NCBI RefSeq assembly: GCF_014773225.1
Contig: NZ_JACXAJ010000003.1
Span: forward strand, 1-64,000
DNA length: 64,000 bases
DNA from: Pontibacter aquaedesilientis
GTDB lineage: Bacteria; Bacteroidota; Bacteroidia; Cytophagales; Hymenobacteraceae
Direction: 5' to 3'
Position numbers and translations under genes: made by a program. Numbering within the stretch: the first letter of the stretch is position 1; the number at the start of each line of letters is the position of its first letter. The notes under the pieces were generated by a model. That model saw only the letters and a list, made by a program, of their open reading frames with translations. It did not search any database and was not told where the DNA came from. Below, piece by piece: positions 52,373 to 63,229 of this stretch.

Positions 52373-54073
52373 TTACTTCATTAACTCCTGCAATGGCTTG
52401 CCCACGCTTCCGTTTGGCTCTTGTATGTACAGCCAGGAAGCAATGGTCGGCGCAATATCCGAAACAGCTGTTTCAGCAGAGCTTTCGCCCGGCTTTACTT
52501 TCCAGCCGTACCACACCAACGGCACGTGCGTGTCGTAGTTGCTGTACGAGCCGTGCGTTGTCCCCTTCTGCGGCCCGTTGCCGTAGCCCTCGAACCAGCC
52601 TGGCTGCAGCACCACAATCACATCGCCGGAACGCTGCGCATTGTAACCGCTCTCCAGACGCGACATCAGGCCACCGGCCCAGCCGGCACGCTGTATCGCC
52701 TCTGCCGTAATAGCTTTGGCCACGCCATCAAACCGCATGACATAGTTGGCAGCCGCCTCCTGCACCTCTAGTCTGGTCAGCTTCTTTCCAGCTATAGTTT
52801 TATGGTTCAGGTATACCTGCTGATTGGTATAGCGCTCTACCCAGCGTCCTTTTCCAAATGTTTTGTTCAGGTGCAGTTCCAGCGAATCGCTCATAACGCC
52901 TGAAGTGGCTATACCTGACGGGATCTTCAAAGACTCCATATAAGCAGGCACATGCGCCGCGCCGTGATCCGCTGTCAGGAACATCAGCACATTGCCTTTC
53001 CCAACTTCCTTTTCCAATACATTGATGAGCTCTTCGATCTCACGGTCCAGGCGAAGGTAAACGTCCTGTACCTCAATGGAGTTTGGCCCAAAGGAGTGCC
53101 CAGTATAGTCGGGGGTAGAATAGCTGAGCGCCAGGAAGTCGGTGTGCTTTCCTTTACCCAAATTCTCACCGCGTAATGCTGCCAGCGCAAAATCTGTTGT
53201 CAGCCTGTTACCGGCGGGTATAGACCGGATCAGTTCATAATCTTTGCCTTTAAGGGCCGGTATGTTGTGCGGGAAAACCGGATGTTTCTCGCCGGGCAGC
53301 GCACGCTCCCAAGGCATATCGTCTGCTGTGCTCTCCGTGTACTGCTCAATCGGCAGCAAGGTATTCCATACCTCTTGCATCAGCCTATCCGGGTGTTTCT
53401 GGTTATTAAACTCTCGCACCCAGGCAGGTAATTCATTTGCGTAGAAAGTACTGGTGATCCAGTTGCCGGTAGGCGAATCGAACCAATAGGCTCCGTTAGC
53501 GGTATGCCCGGCTGGCAAAATGGCCCCTCTGTCTTTCAAGGCAATCGCCACTACTTTCGACTGCATGTTATTTGAAAGGCGCAGTTCGTCGGTTATGGTG
53601 GTAGTCAGCAGGTTGCGTGGCGACATCAGACCAGCATCTGACGTACTGCCTACGGTTTTTACAGTCTTGTCTTCAACGCAATACATCGATGTGCCTGTAC
53701 TACGGTCAAACCAGGCATTGCCAATGATACCGTTTATGGCCGGTACACTTCCCGTAAAGATGGAGGCATGGCCCGGACCAGTATAAGTCGGCACATAGCT
53801 GTATTGTGTGTTTTTAAAGTTAAAACCCTGCTTAACCAGTTTTTTGAAACCACCTTCGCTGTACTTGTCCCAATAGCGGTACAGAAAGTCGTAACGCATC
53901 TGATCCACCACGATACCTACCACCAGTTTTGGTCTGCCATCTACACCGGTTACATCCTGTCCAACGTTGTCAGCAGTGGGGATGGCCGTTGTTGAAGCGC
54001 AGGCCTGCACCAGCAGGATAAAAGTTAGCGCTAAAAGTGATTTGGCACCAGTCTTAACTTTTGTAAAATTCAT
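52373..54073 (-). CDS. pafA: Alkaline phosphatase PafA-family lipoprotein
   Basis: The 566-residue protein has a lipoprotein signal with Cys25 (LVQAC). It belongs to the PafA / NPP-like alkaline phosphatase superfamily: VVGIVVDQMRYDFLYRYWDKYSEGGFKKL, the nucleophile Thr98 in PTYTGPGHASIFTG, metal ligands in SYSTPDYTGHSFGPNS, and TADHGAAHVP plus GTTHGSYSNYDTHVPLVWYGWKV. It releases phosphate from monoesters outside the inner membrane. A TATATTTG -7-like element is upstream at 54094-54101. Confidence 0.9.
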   Translation of the reverse strand: MNFTKVKTGAKSLLALTFILLVQACASTTAIPTADNVGQDVTGVDGRPKLVVGIVVDQMRYDFLYRYWDKYSEGGFKKLVKQGFNFKNTQYSYVPTYTGPGHASIFTGSVPAINGIIGNAWFDRSTGTSMYCVEDKTVKTVGSTSDAGLMSPRNLLTTTITDELRLSNNMQSKVVAIALKDRGAILPAGHTANGAYWFDSPTGNWITSTFYANELPAWVREFNNQKHPDRLMQEVWNTLLPIEQYTESTADDMPWERALPGEKHPVFPHNIPALKGKDYELIRSIPAGNRLTTDFALAALRGENLGKGKHTDFLALSYSTPDYTGHSFGPNSIEVQDVYLRLDREIEELINVLEKEVGKGNVLMFLTADHGAAHVPAYMESLKIPSGIATSGVMSDSLELHLNKTFGKGRWVERYTNQQVYLNHKTIAGKKLTRLEVQEAAANYVMRFDGVAKAITAEAIQRAGWAGGLMSRLESGYNAQRSGDVIVVLQPGWFEGYGNGPQKGTTHGSYSNYDTHVPLVWYGWKVKPGESSAETAVSDIAPTIASWLYIQEPNGSVGKPLQELMK

Positions 54074-54184
54074 GTCTATCTTATTGGCTCTCTCAAATAT
54101 AGGTCTCAGGATTTGACTTGTTACCTGCCCAATTTCCTATTTTGGTGTTTTAACAATAATATAACATTGCAGGCAATCTTTCAA

Positions 54185-54219
54185 CAAAAAAAGAACGCCC
54201 ACCGGATTTGATGGGCGTT
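54185..54219 (-). terminator. atp operon terminator
   Basis: On the minus strand AACGCCCA (54219-54212) pairs with TGGGCGTT (54201-54194), followed by CTTTTTTTG. It ends the F-ATPase transcript 26 bp after atpG. Confidence 0.8.
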
Positions 54220-54244
54220 GCTTATATGTTGGTTGTCTTACTTC

Positions 54245-55132
54245 TTATTTTGAAGCCAGAGCCTCTGCGCCACCCACGATTTCGAGAATCTCTTTGGTAA
54301 TGGCTGCCTGACGTGTCCTGTTGTAGGTCAGCTTCAGTTCCTTCAAAAGCTCACCGGCATTTTCGGTTGCTTTATCCATCGCAGTCATTCGGGCACCATG
54401 CTCCGAAGCGTTTGACTCGAGTACTGCCTTGTATACCTGAATCTTGAGTGACTTCGGTATCAACTCTTCGATGATCTCTTCTTTAGAAGGCTCGAATGTA
54501 TAGTCAGACACCACGGATGAAGCTGTCTCTTCAACCGGTTTTTCCTCTATTGGCAGGAACTGCTCGGTGCGCACGATCTGAGTTGCCACATTTTTGAACT
54601 CGTTGTAAATCAAGTCCACCTGGTCAAACTCACGCGTCATAAAGCCATCCATGGCACGCTCTGCAGCCACACGCACCGTATCAAACGACAGGTTAGCGAA
54701 AGTACCGGTATAGTCACCGATCACCTTGAAACCTCGCTTGCTTAGTGCTTCATAGCCTTTGCGTCCGATAGTCAGGTAAGTCAGGTTACCTGCTTCCTGC
54801 TGGCTGCGGTATTTGCTCTGCGCCAGGGAAGTGGCCGCCTTGATGATGTTAGAGTTAAAAGCGCCGGCCAGACCACGGTCAGATGTCACTACAATCACAA
54901 GCACTCTGTTGGCTTCACGCTTTTCAGAGTATTTGTTCGACACCGAACCTTCGGTCAGAGTAGACAGGTTAGTCAGGATACCACCCAGTCGTTGCGCGTA
55001 TGGACGCATTCTCAGGATGTTGTCCTGGGCACGTCTCAACTTGGCAGCCGCTACCATTTTCATGGCTTTGGTGATCTGCTGAGTAGACGATACGGATGTA
55101 ATGCGGCTTCTAACCTCTTTTAAACTTGCCAT
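54245..55132 (-). CDS. atpG: F-type ATP synthase subunit gamma
   Basis: The gamma subunit is the rotor shaft of the F1 part. The 295-residue product starts ASLKEVRSRITSVSSTQQITKAMKMVAAAKLRRAQ and ends MDKATENAGELLKELKLTYNRTRQAAITKEILEIVGGAEAL, both characteristic. It is the last gene of the minus-strand atp operon, 69 bp after atpA. atpD and atpC do not follow, as in many Bacteroidota where they form a separate operon. Confidence 0.95.
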   Translation of the reverse strand: MASLKEVRSRITSVSSTQQITKAMKMVAAAKLRRAQDNILRMRPYAQRLGGILTNLSTLTEGSVSNKYSEKREANRVLVIVVTSDRGLAGAFNSNIIKAATSLAQSKYRSQQEAGNLTYLTIGRKGYEALSKRGFKVIGDYTGTFANLSFDTVRVAAERAMDGFMTREFDQVDLIYNEFKNVATQIVRTEQFLPIEEKPVEETASSVVSDYTFEPSKEEIIEELIPKSLKIQVYKAVLESNASEHGARMTAMDKATENAGELLKELKLTYNRTRQAAITKEILEIVGGAEALASK

Positions 55133-55201
55133 ATTATGTTTGTTATGAGCATAAAGTTAGAGACCGCCTCATGTCAGCAGTCTCTAACTCATAACCAAAT
55201 A

Positions 55202-56782
55202 TTAGTTTTTGTAACGGGCAGAAAGCTCTCTTGCTACCTGCTTGATAACACCTGTCGTCTCGTCGTCCAGTTTGCCGGCCAACAGTGCGTTCAGTGTGTC
55301 CTGGTGCTGAGCACGCATAGTGCGCAGGAAGTCTTTCTCGAAAGTTCTTACTTCAGACACTGGCACGTTGTCCAGAAGGCCGTTTGTAGCGCAGTAGATA
55401 ATGGCTACCTGCTCTTCTACTGGCACTGGAGAGAACTGTGGCTGCTTCAGGATTTCAAGGTTACGGCGACCACGCTCAATTGTCAGCTTGGTAGCGGCAT
55501 CCAGGTCAGAACCAAATTTAGCAAACGCTTCCAGTTCACGGAACTGCGCCTGATCAAGCTTCAACGTACCGGATACTTTCTTCATCGCCTTGATCTGAGC
55601 GTTACCACCCACACGCGATACAGAGATACCTACGTTAATCGCAGGACGAATACCTGAGTTGAAGAGGTTGGTCTCCAGGAAGATTTGACCATCTGTGATC
55701 GAGATCACGTTTGTTGGGATATAAGCCGAAACGTCACCAGCCTGTGTCTCAATAATCGGAAGGGCAGTCAAAGAACCACCACCTTTTACCAAGTGCTTGA
55801 TAGACTCTGGCAAGTCGTTCATGTTACGGGCAATCTCGTCAGAAGAGTTTACCTTAGCGGCACGCTCTAATAAACGTGAGTGCAGGTAGAATACGTCACC
55901 AGGATAAGCTTCACGCCCTGGAGGACGACGAAGAAGCAGAGACACTTCACGGTAAGCAACTGCCTGCTTAGAAAGGTCGTCATAAACAACCAGGGCAGGA
56001 CGGCCGGTATCGCGGAAGAACTCTCCGATGGCAGCACCAGTAAATGGAGCAAAGAACTGCATAGGAGCCGGATCAGAAGCAGAAGCCGCAACTACTACCG
56101 TGTAATCCATTGCACCACCTTCAGTCAGGGATTTAACTACCTGCGCTACAGTAGATGCTTTCTGTCCAACAGCTACATATATACAGAACACAGGCTTTCC
56201 TTTTTCAAAGAACTCACGCTGGTTCAGGATTGTATCGATTGCAACGGCAGACTTACCAGTCTGACGGTCACCGATGATCAACTCACGCTGACCACGGCCG
56301 ATTGGAATCATGGAGTCGATCGCCTTGATACCAGTCTGCATTGGCTCGTTTACCGGCTGACGGAATACTACACCTGGCGCTTTACGCTCCAATGGCATTT
56401 CGTACAACTCACCTGCTACAGGACCTTTACCGTCGATCGGCTGACCCAGTGTGTTCACCACACGGCCAATGATGCCGTCACCTACTTTAACAGAGGCGAT
56501 ACGGTTGGTTCTTCTTACAGTGGCACCCTCTTTGATTTCGCTGTAGTCGCCAAGCATTACGGCACCTACATTGTCTTCTTCCAGGTTCAGAACAAGCGCC
56601 TGTAGTCCGTTTTCAAACTCTAACAACTCACCGGACTGTGCTTTGGAAAGGCCATAGATACGAGCGACACCGTCACCCACTTGCAGTACTGTACCTACTT
56701 CTTCCAATTCTGCCTCAGAACGGAAGCCGGAAAGCTGCTCTCTTAGTATGGCTGATACTTCGTCAGGTCTTACTTCTGCCAT
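55202..56782 (-). CDS. atpA: F-type ATP synthase subunit alpha
   Basis: The 526-residue subunit has the P-loop G171DRQTGKS178 and the alpha-chain C-terminal region [30 protein letters not shown]. Length is typical. It is part of the atp operon between atpH (2 bp upstream) and atpG. Confidence 0.96.
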   Translation of the reverse strand: MAEVRPDEVSAILREQLSGFRSEAELEEVGTVLQVGDGVARIYGLSKAQSGELLEFENGLQALVLNLEEDNVGAVMLGDYSEIKEGATVRRTNRIASVKVGDGIIGRVVNTLGQPIDGKGPVAGELYEMPLERKAPGVVFRQPVNEPMQTGIKAIDSMIPIGRGQRELIIGDRQTGKSAVAIDTILNQREFFEKGKPVFCIYVAVGQKASTVAQVVKSLTEGGAMDYTVVVAASASDPAPMQFFAPFTGAAIGEFFRDTGRPALVVYDDLSKQAVAYREVSLLLRRPPGREAYPGDVFYLHSRLLERAAKVNSSDEIARNMNDLPESIKHLVKGGGSLTALPIIETQAGDVSAYIPTNVISITDGQIFLETNLFNSGIRPAINVGISVSRVGGNAQIKAMKKVSGTLKLDQAQFRELEAFAKFGSDLDAATKLTIERGRRNLEILKQPQFSPVPVEEQVAIIYCATNGLLDNVPVSEVRTFEKDFLRTMRAQHQDTLNALLAGKLDDETTGVIKQVARELSARYKN

Positions 56783-56784
56783 GA

Positions 56785-57342
56785 TTATAATTTATTGATA
56801 TAGGGGTTGTCTTTAAATTTATTTCTCAGCTTGCTCAGGTTATACTTCACAGAGCTGTCAATCTGCTGATCGCCAACACGGAGCACGAAGCCACCGATCA
56901 AGGACGGATCAATTTTTTCTTCCAATTCCACTTTCTGACCAGTCTGGGCTACCAGGCGCTGGCCAAGTTCGTTGCGCAGTTCTTCTGTAAGCGGCATAGC
57001 AGTGGTTACACTGGCGGTTGTGATGCCTTTGTACAGGTTGTACTGCTTTGTAAACTCAGGGGCAATGAACTCCAGCACTGACTCACGGCCCTTTTGGGCT
57101 ACGATCTTGAAAAAGGCCAGAGTCATTTCATTCACTTTGCCTTTAAACAGTGCGTTGATCACGGCCAGCTTCTTGTCTGACTTCACGATTGGATTGCGCA
57201 TCAGGAGCTTCAGCTCTCTGTTCTGGTCCAGGGTTCTCGCGAACATGTTCATGTCCTCGTTCACCTGCTCCAGCACACCTTTCTCCTGCGCCAGTTCAAT
57301 CAGTGACTTTGCGTATCTCGAAGCAATTCTAATTTCTGACAT
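56785..57342 (-). CDS. atpH: F-type ATP synthase subunit delta
   Basis: The 185-residue subunit begins [27 protein letters not shown], characteristic of the delta (OSCP) chain, and ends [21 protein letters not shown]. It connects F1 to the stator. It lies 2 bp before atpA and 56 bp after atpF. Confidence 0.94.
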   Translation of the reverse strand: MSEIRIASRYAKSLIELAQEKGVLEQVNEDMNMFARTLDQNRELKLLMRNPIVKSDKKLAVINALFKGKVNEMTLAFFKIVAQKGRESVLEFIAPEFTKQYNLYKGITTASVTTAMPLTEELRNELGQRLVAQTGQKVELEEKIDPSLIGGFVLRVGDQQIDSSVKYNLSKLRNKFKDNPYINKL

Positions 57343-57398
57343 ATTGCTTTATTATGGCCGGCCTATACCTATGCGGCTTGCCCGGCTATGTGATACGA

Positions 57399-57893
57399 TT
57401 AGTTAAGCGTTACTTCTTTGATGTAATCCTTGGCAAGCTCCTGCTGTGCCTGTGGGTTGCTCAGTTCTTTGCGCAGGATACGCTCCGCGATATCAACAGA
57501 AAGCACGGCAGCCATATTCTTCACTTCTGTGATGGCAGCACGCTTCTCATTTTCGATAGCCTCTCGTGCTTGAGTGATCATGCGACCACCTTCTTCGTTT
57601 GCTTTCTGCTTAGCAGACTCAATCAGGGCGTTACCAGCGTCTGAAGCTTCCTTCAGGATCTTGTCACGCTCCATGCGGGCCTCAGCCAACAGCTTCTCGT
57701 TCTCAGCCTTCAGGCCTTGCATCTCAAGCTTTGCTTTTTCAGCAGCGCTCAATGCTTTCTCAATAGAAGCCTCACGGTCGTGCAGGGCATTCATAATAGG
57801 CTTCCAGGCGAACTTGGAAAGCAGGAACAGCACGATGATGAACGTCACCGTCTGCCAGAAAATTAAACCTATACCTGGGGTTACTAATTCCAT
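57399..57893 (-). CDS. atpF: F-type ATP synthase subunit b
   Basis: The 164-residue stator subunit has one N-terminal membrane segment (GLIFWQTVTFIIVLFLLSKFAW) and then a long charged coiled coil. It matches family length. Confidence 0.94.
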   Translation of the reverse strand: MELVTPGIGLIFWQTVTFIIVLFLLSKFAWKPIMNALHDREASIEKALSAAEKAKLEMQGLKAENEKLLAEARMERDKILKEASDAGNALIESAKQKANEEGGRMITQAREAIENEKRAAITEVKNMAAVLSVDIAERILRKELSNPQAQQELAKDYIKEVTLN

Positions 57894-58028
57894 TGTGTAT
57901 GAATTTGAATATTAGGTACTTTAATCGATTGCCAGCCTTATAGCTGACTGTACTTTTAACTATTTAACTAGGATTTGACCTCTCCGTCCGGACCATGCGT
58001 CCGGACGAGAGACCAATTACAAAGGTTA

Positions 58029-58310
<282 letters not shown>

Positions 58311-58329
58311 TTAAAAAAAAGAATTCAGA

Positions 58330-59367
58330 TTAATGATGCGCACCGTCTCCGTGCCCCATGTCGCCCACGTGATCGTGCTCTTCCACTGCGCCACCAAAAT
58401 ACATGGCTGAAAGCAGCGTGAAGATATAAGCCTGCAACAGGGCCACAAACAGCTCCAGGAAGTTCATGAAGGTAGCGAACGCTACACTTAAAGGACCAAC
58501 TGCAACGCTCTGGAAAATGAAGATCAAGCTAAACAGGGAAAGAATGATGATGTGACCCGCTGTGATGTTGGCGAAAAGACGAACCATCAGGGAGAAAGGC
58601 TTTGTCAAAATACCAATCAGCTCTACCGGAATCATAATTGGAGCCAGCCACTTTGGAACGCCAGGCGTCGCAAAAATGTGCGCCCAGTAGCTTTTGTTAC
58701 CGCTAAACACAGTAATAAGGAGTGTCAGCGTCGCCAGCACCAGCGTCACAGCAATGTTTCCGGTCAGGTTAGCGCCACCCGGCATCAAGCCGAGCAGGTT
58801 GTTGAACCAGATAAAGAAGAACACCGTGAGCAGGTATGGCATGTAGCGCTCATACTTAGGCCCTATGTTCGCCTTTGCAATCTCATCACGAATAAAGATG
58901 ATGATCGGCTCAAAGAATGACTGTATACCCTTTGGAGCCTTGCCCGGGTTCTTTTTGTAGGCTCCGGCAATGGTAAAGAATACAAAGAACAGCAACGCCA
59001 CACTAACAAAAAGTGAAGCCACGTTCTTGGTAATAGAGAAATCGAGGAGAGAAGACTGGTCAGCAGATGGCTGGCCCGACGCATCAGCGCGGTAGATGTG
59101 ACCGTGCGACACTACATAGCCACCGTAAGGCACCAGCTCATGGTTCTCGTCATAGAAGTTGCTGGATGAAAAAACATTAAACTGGCCGTTATCAACCAGT
59201 ATCACTGGCAGATAGAGTGTAACACCATCAGCAAAATGCCAGATGTAATCATCTGCGATGTGATGCGTGATCATGTCGCCTGGCTTAAACTCGCCGCCTT
59301 CAACCGGTGCCTCTGCATAGGCAGAGATCGTCAGGAAGGAAAACAGTAAAATAAATAACTTCTTCAT
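58330..59367 (-). CDS. atpB: F-type ATP synthase subunit a
   Basis: The 345-residue stator channel subunit has a Bacteroidota-type N-terminal extension with a signal peptide (KKLFILLFSFLTISAYA) and about 90 residues before the membrane helices. The channel part includes the conserved Arg in LTKPFSLMVRLFANITAGHII. It ends with a His-rich tail. It precedes atpE by 37 bp. Confidence 0.94.
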   Translation of the reverse strand: MKKLFILLFSFLTISAYAEAPVEGGEFKPGDMITHHIADDYIWHFADGVTLYLPVILVDNGQFNVFSSSNFYDENHELVPYGGYVVSHGHIYRADASGQPSADQSSLLDFSITKNVASLFVSVALLFFVFFTIAGAYKKNPGKAPKGIQSFFEPIIIFIRDEIAKANIGPKYERYMPYLLTVFFFIWFNNLLGLMPGGANLTGNIAVTLVLATLTLLITVFSGNKSYWAHIFATPGVPKWLAPIMIPVELIGILTKPFSLMVRLFANITAGHIIILSLFSLIFIFQSVAVGPLSVAFATFMNFLELFVALLQAYIFTLLSAMYFGGAVEEHDHVGDMGHGDGAHH

Positions 59368-59405
59368 TAAGAGAGATTTAGAAGCAACCTTTAAAATTTA
59401 TAAAG

Positions 59406-59795
59406 CTATACTTCGTTATGCTTTTTCAAATGCGGTGCGAAGTTAGCCAATAAGCTGTAGATTTCAAACCCGGTAAATAGAAAATATAACACGAAGAAGT
59501 TGAAAACGAACTGCAGCTCGTTTTCGGAGTACATAAACACGTAAATAAATATGACCGCTATGCTCAGGATCATCCGAAAACCCATCGACCCAAAGTAGTA
59601 AAGCTGAAAGTTATCCGGATCATAGCTCACCCCCAGCCGTGATACATAATAGGCAAGTGCTGTGACTACTACAAAAAATAATAGGATGTACCAGATAAGG
59701 GGATGCACCAGCGCCGTGCCGGTATAATGGGAGAGCAGGCCAACGCCAATGCTGACCACACCCGTAAAAATCAAGAGGTTTCTGAAGAAATTCAC
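59406..59795 (-). CDS. AtpI-like small membrane protein in atp operon
   Basis: The 129-residue protein has four membrane segments (LLIFTGVVSIGVGLLSHY; LIWYILLFFVVVTALAYYV; MILSIAVIFIYVFMY; FVFNFFVLYFLFTGFEIYSLL). The position, between the AtpZ-like gene and atpB, and size suggest the ATP synthase I-type chaperone role, but the sequence is not clearly AtpI. It ends 38 bp before atpB. Confidence 0.75.
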   Translation of the reverse strand: MNFFRNLLIFTGVVSIGVGLLSHYTGTALVHPLIWYILLFFVVVTALAYYVSRLGVSYDPDNFQLYYFGSMGFRMILSIAVIFIYVFMYSENELQFVFNFFVLYFLFTGFEIYSLLANFAPHLKKHNEV

Positions 59796-59798
59796 TTG

Positions 59799-60032
59799 TT
59801 ACTGCTTTTTGTTTAAGGACATTATAACTAACACCAGGGAGGCTACCACGGCCAATACCAACAGCACAATGGTCATCCAGGGATTTTCGTTCCCCATCGT
59901 CTCATCCAGTTTTGTGCCCGCCCAGGCGGCCAGCACCATGGCCCCGATCATTTGGAATGCCAGTCCCGAATATTTCAGGTAAGACTTGAAAGACTCTTCC
60001 CGCCTAGGTTTCTGATCGTCTGGTTGTGGCAT
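59799..60032 (-). CDS. AtpZ/AtpI-family protein
   Basis: The 77-residue protein has two membrane segments with the AtpZ-type signature YLKYSGLAFQMIGAMVLAAWAGTKLDE. AtpZ/AtpI proteins help assemble the F-ATPase or supply Mg2+. It is the first gene of the minus-strand atp operon, ending 3 bp before the following small membrane protein gene. Confidence 0.87.
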   Translation of the reverse strand: MPQPDDQKPRREESFKSYLKYSGLAFQMIGAMVLAAWAGTKLDETMGNENPWMTIVLLVLAVVASLVLVIMSLNKKQ

Positions 60033-60058
60033 TGTGTCTGGTGTTTATCAAGAGTTTG

Positions 60059-60066
60059 CAAAATTA
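60059..60066 (-). promoter_or_regulatory. Putative atp operon promoter -7 element
   Basis: On the minus strand TAATTTTG (60059-60066) matches TAnnTTTG 27 bp upstream of the first atp gene. A TTG at 60089-60091 is 22 bp away, slightly more than the optimal 19. Confidence 0.5.
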
Positions 60067-60069
60067 CGC

Positions 60070-60342
60070 TTTTTTGTGGGCATACCCGCAATCCCCCTAC
60101 AATTTAAGATGCAATTCTGAACCAAGTAACCACGCCTTTGTATCTGTTCTGGGCCTGAAACCATTTCCGCTTTTCCATAGTTCAATAGCTGGCTTCGGAG
60201 ATATACAACTGCCTTTGCGCAACTGCTCTGCAATAGTTCATATATTATTGTATTTTTGTAGAAGGCTCTGCCCTGTTCCTTGCCCCAAACCAGATACTGA
60301 AGCGTATACCGGTGGCGTTATATAGGGCAAGGCGCCCTTTTT
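60070..60342. other. Gap between the atp operon and sprE
   Basis: About 270 bp with no credible gene. It holds a -7-like TATTTTTG at 60251-60258 reading toward sprE and AT-rich sequence near 60240. An open frame of 99 codons here has no domain and is not called. Confidence 0.5.
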
Positions 60343-63228
60343 ATGTTGCCCAAAAACGCTGCACATTTTTATACCTTGAGCAAACAATCGACCTACATCC
60401 TCCTGTCCTTCGTCTGCCTGCTATTGGTGGCTTGTTCTGCTGAGCGCAATAACCCGCTGAGCAAGGCCTACCATAACACAACGGCCCGTTACAACGGCTA
60501 CTTCCTGGCCAAGGAAAAGCTAGATGCCATCGAGAAGGGTATTCAGGACCAGACGGTGTACGATTACAACCGGCCGCTGCCCATTTTCCCGCCCATCGAC
60601 TCTGCTACCTACAAGGCCAACGCTGCAGAACTCGAAGATGTCATCAAAAAAGCATCCTTCCCGATACAGTACCACCAAAACAGCAAGTGGATCGACGACA
60701 GTTATCTGCTGATCGGAAAAGTGCGCTTCTACGAACTCAATTTCCCGGAGGCCGCCCAAACCTTTCGCTATGTGAACGCCAACGGAAAGGACAGGCACGT
60801 GAAACACGAGGCACTTGTCTGGCTCATGCGTACTTTCATGAAGATGGGTGAGATGGACAATGCCCAGCAGGTATCCGAATTTTTGCGCAAGGAACGCCTC
60901 AACCGGGACAATGCACGGGAACTATACCTGGCGCGTGCGCAGTACCACCTGGCACAGGGGGACACAGCCGCTGTGATCGAAAACCTGGATCTTTCCATCC
61001 CCAACTTTGACAAGAAGGACGACCAGTCCCGCGTACGCTTCTCGCTGGCCCGCTTATACCAGGAACAGGGGAAGCGCCAAGAGGCCTACAAACATTACAG
61101 CCGTATCCTGCGCCGTAATCCTCCCTATGACCTTGGCTTCTTCAGCAGGCTATACCTGGGCCAGGTGTCAGAATTGTCCGATGCGCAGGATCTGAACCGG
61201 ATCGCAGGCTATTACCAGAAAATGCTACGCGACGAGAAAAACACCGAATACCGCGACAAGATATTTTATGAGATGGCTGTTTTCGAGCGCCGCCAGCAGC
61301 ACTATGACAAGGCTTTGGAAAACCTGAGTCAATCACTCAAAACGTCAGGCTCGCTCCCGAACCAGAAGGCATACTCCTACCTGTTGGCCGGTGAGATTTA
61401 CTTTGAGAATCTCAATAAATATGATCTGGCGCAAGCCTATTATGACAGCGCTGTCCAGGTATACCCCAAGCAGGCCAGGGAATATGAGGCTGTTGTGGAA
61501 CGAGGCAATATCCTCACTGACTTTGCCAAACAATACAACACCATTCAGACCCAGGACAGCCTGCAGCGTCTGGCCCAGATGAGCGAAGCGGAAAGACTGG
61601 CCTTCGTCCAAAACCTGGTACAGCAAGAGGAAGATCTCCGGCAACAGGAGCAGGCCCGCTTACAGGAGAACAAAAAGAATAACCGCCGCGCACCTGATCG
61701 CCAGAATAATAGCACCTTAGGAAACCGCAACAACTCCACCGCCATCGGTAGCAGTGGTAATACGGGTGTTTTCTACTTTGATAACCCAGCAGCCATGGCG
61801 ACAGCCCGCTCCGAATTCGTGCGACGCTGGGGCGACAGACCATTGCAGGACAACTGGCGATTGCTGAGCAGAGGCGAAACAGCCGGTCAGGAGGAGGCCG
61901 TGGCATTGGAGCAACCAGCCGAAGCCACCATCGAGACAGAGGAGGCCCTGGCAGCCAGGCTACAGACGCAGATCGATGCTTACCTGCAAAATATACCTGC
62001 CACCACCCTGGCGATACAACAGTCCGAGAAAATGGTGGAGGACGCGATGTTCAGACTGGCCAACATTTATGCCCAGAAGCTTAATGACCAGGAGCGTGCC
62101 ACTGCCACCTATGAACAGTTCCTGAAGCGCTTCCCGCGTTCTGAATATGCCGCCGAAACCTATTACAGTCTATACCTGATCTACAGCCGCACAGGCAACG
62201 AGCTTAAGGACGTTTATTACAGCAAGATAAAGCAGGAGTACCCGAACACCACCTACGCCATGCTGGTGGACGACCCGAATTTCCTGAGCAAGAACGCGCT
62301 CGATAACATAAAGGCCCACGCGCTGTACGACTCTGCCTATACCCATTACGAGCAGGGCAACTACCCACTGGCAACCGCTCTCCTGTCTGAGCTCAACCGC
62401 CAGTATCCGATGAACGATATACCTGACAAGGCTGCTTTTCTGGGTGCCATGATCACGGCCCGATCCGAGAAGCCGCAGACCCTGCGTGAGCAACTGCTTC
62501 AGTTCAAGGCCAGGTATCCGTCTAGCCCTCTGATACCACGGGTTGAGCAGCTTTTATCCAGGTATAGCGAGCTGGAGAGCAAACAGCAGCTACGTCAGGA
62601 TGCCCCCGCTCCGCCTGTTGCCCAGAAGACGGACGACAGAACACCGGAACAAAAAGTTAGCACAAGAATTGCTCTTGCTTCTGCAAGAGAGAGGAGTCAG
62701 CCCAACAAACAGGCTATACCTAACACGTCGGTTACTCAGCCTGAGACCAACGTGCAATCATCTGATTCAAGTCTGAGCAATGTAGCATCCGAAACTGCTG
62801 GCAATGACACTTCGCAGGTGGTAACGCCGATTGATACTGAAAAGAAAGAGACGCCAGATCCTTTGGCCTATACCAGCAACCCTGATACGGCTTATTATTT
62901 TGTGCTGATATACCCGGAGGAGCACGCTTCCTTCAAGGATGTGGCTACCAGGTATGCAAAGTATAACAACACTTATTTCAAAAACCAGTCCCTGGAAATG
63001 GAGAGTGCTCCCTTTGAAACTGGCAAAGACATGCTTGTCGTTAGGGCTTTCCCCGATTTGAAGACTGCCCAAGGTTACAATATCAAACAAAAAGCGCCTC
63101 AGTCGCCGATTGGTAAAATCAGAGGCGTAGAATTCACTACCTTTGTAGTGTCTTCTGCCAATTTCCAGAAATTGCTGCAGAAGAAAGATTTAGAAGCTTA
63201 TCTGAATTATTTCAGAACCAATAATTAA
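60343..63228 (+). CDS. sprE: Type IX secretion system periplasmic lipoprotein PorW/SprE
   Basis: The 961-residue lipoprotein has a signal with Cys31 (LVACSAE). It has the SprE/PorW opening ERNNPLSKAYHNTTARYNGYFLAKEKLD and many tetratricopeptide-like repeats (about 100-800). The C-terminal part from about 860 is YYFVLIYPEEHASFKDVATRYAKYN and ends FVVSSANFQKLLQKKDLEAYLNYF. PorW/SprE is needed for T9SS secretion and gliding, linking outer-membrane parts to the core. A low-complexity Glu/Gln/Asn region occurs at about 425-470. It is followed by the PBP1A gene after 1 bp. Confidence 0.9.
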   Translation: MLPKNAAHFYTLSKQSTYILLSFVCLLLVACSAERNNPLSKAYHNTTARYNGYFLAKEKLDAIEKGIQDQTVYDYNRPLPIFPPIDSATYKANAAELEDVIKKASFPIQYHQNSKWIDDSYLLIGKVRFYELNFPEAAQTFRYVNANGKDRHVKHEALVWLMRTFMKMGEMDNAQQVSEFLRKERLNRDNARELYLARAQYHLAQGDTAAVIENLDLSIPNFDKKDDQSRVRFSLARLYQEQGKRQEAYKHYSRILRRNPPYDLGFFSRLYLGQVSELSDAQDLNRIAGYYQKMLRDEKNTEYRDKIFYEMAVFERRQQHYDKALENLSQSLKTSGSLPNQKAYSYLLAGEIYFENLNKYDLAQAYYDSAVQVYPKQAREYEAVVERGNILTDFAKQYNTIQTQDSLQRLAQMSEAERLAFVQNLVQQEEDLRQQEQARLQENKKNNRRAPDRQNNSTLGNRNNSTAIGSSGNTGVFYFDNPAAMATARSEFVRRWGDRPLQDNWRLLSRGETAGQEEAVALEQPAEATIETEEALAARLQTQIDAYLQNIPATTLAIQQSEKMVEDAMFRLANIYAQKLNDQERATATYEQFLKRFPRSEYAAETYYSLYLIYSRTGNELKDVYYSKIKQEYPNTTYAMLVDDPNFLSKNALDNIKAHALYDSAYTHYEQGNYPLATALLSELNRQYPMNDIPDKAAFLGAMITARSEKPQTLREQLLQFKARYPSSPLIPRVEQLLSRYSELESKQQLRQDAPAPPVAQKTDDRTPEQKVSTRIALASARERSQPNKQAIPNTSVTQPETNVQSSDSSLSNVASETAGNDTSQVVTPIDTEKKETPDPLAYTSNPDTAYYFVLIYPEEHASFKDVATRYAKYNNTYFKNQSLEMESAPFETGKDMLVVRAFPDLKTAQGYNIKQKAPQSPIGKIRGVEFTTFVVSSANFQKLLQKKDLEAYLNYFRTNN

Positions 63229-63229
63229 C

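Noticed and set aside
60026-60325. 99-codon plus-strand frame before sprE
   Set aside because: No ribosome-binding context, no domain, and it overlaps the atp promoter region.
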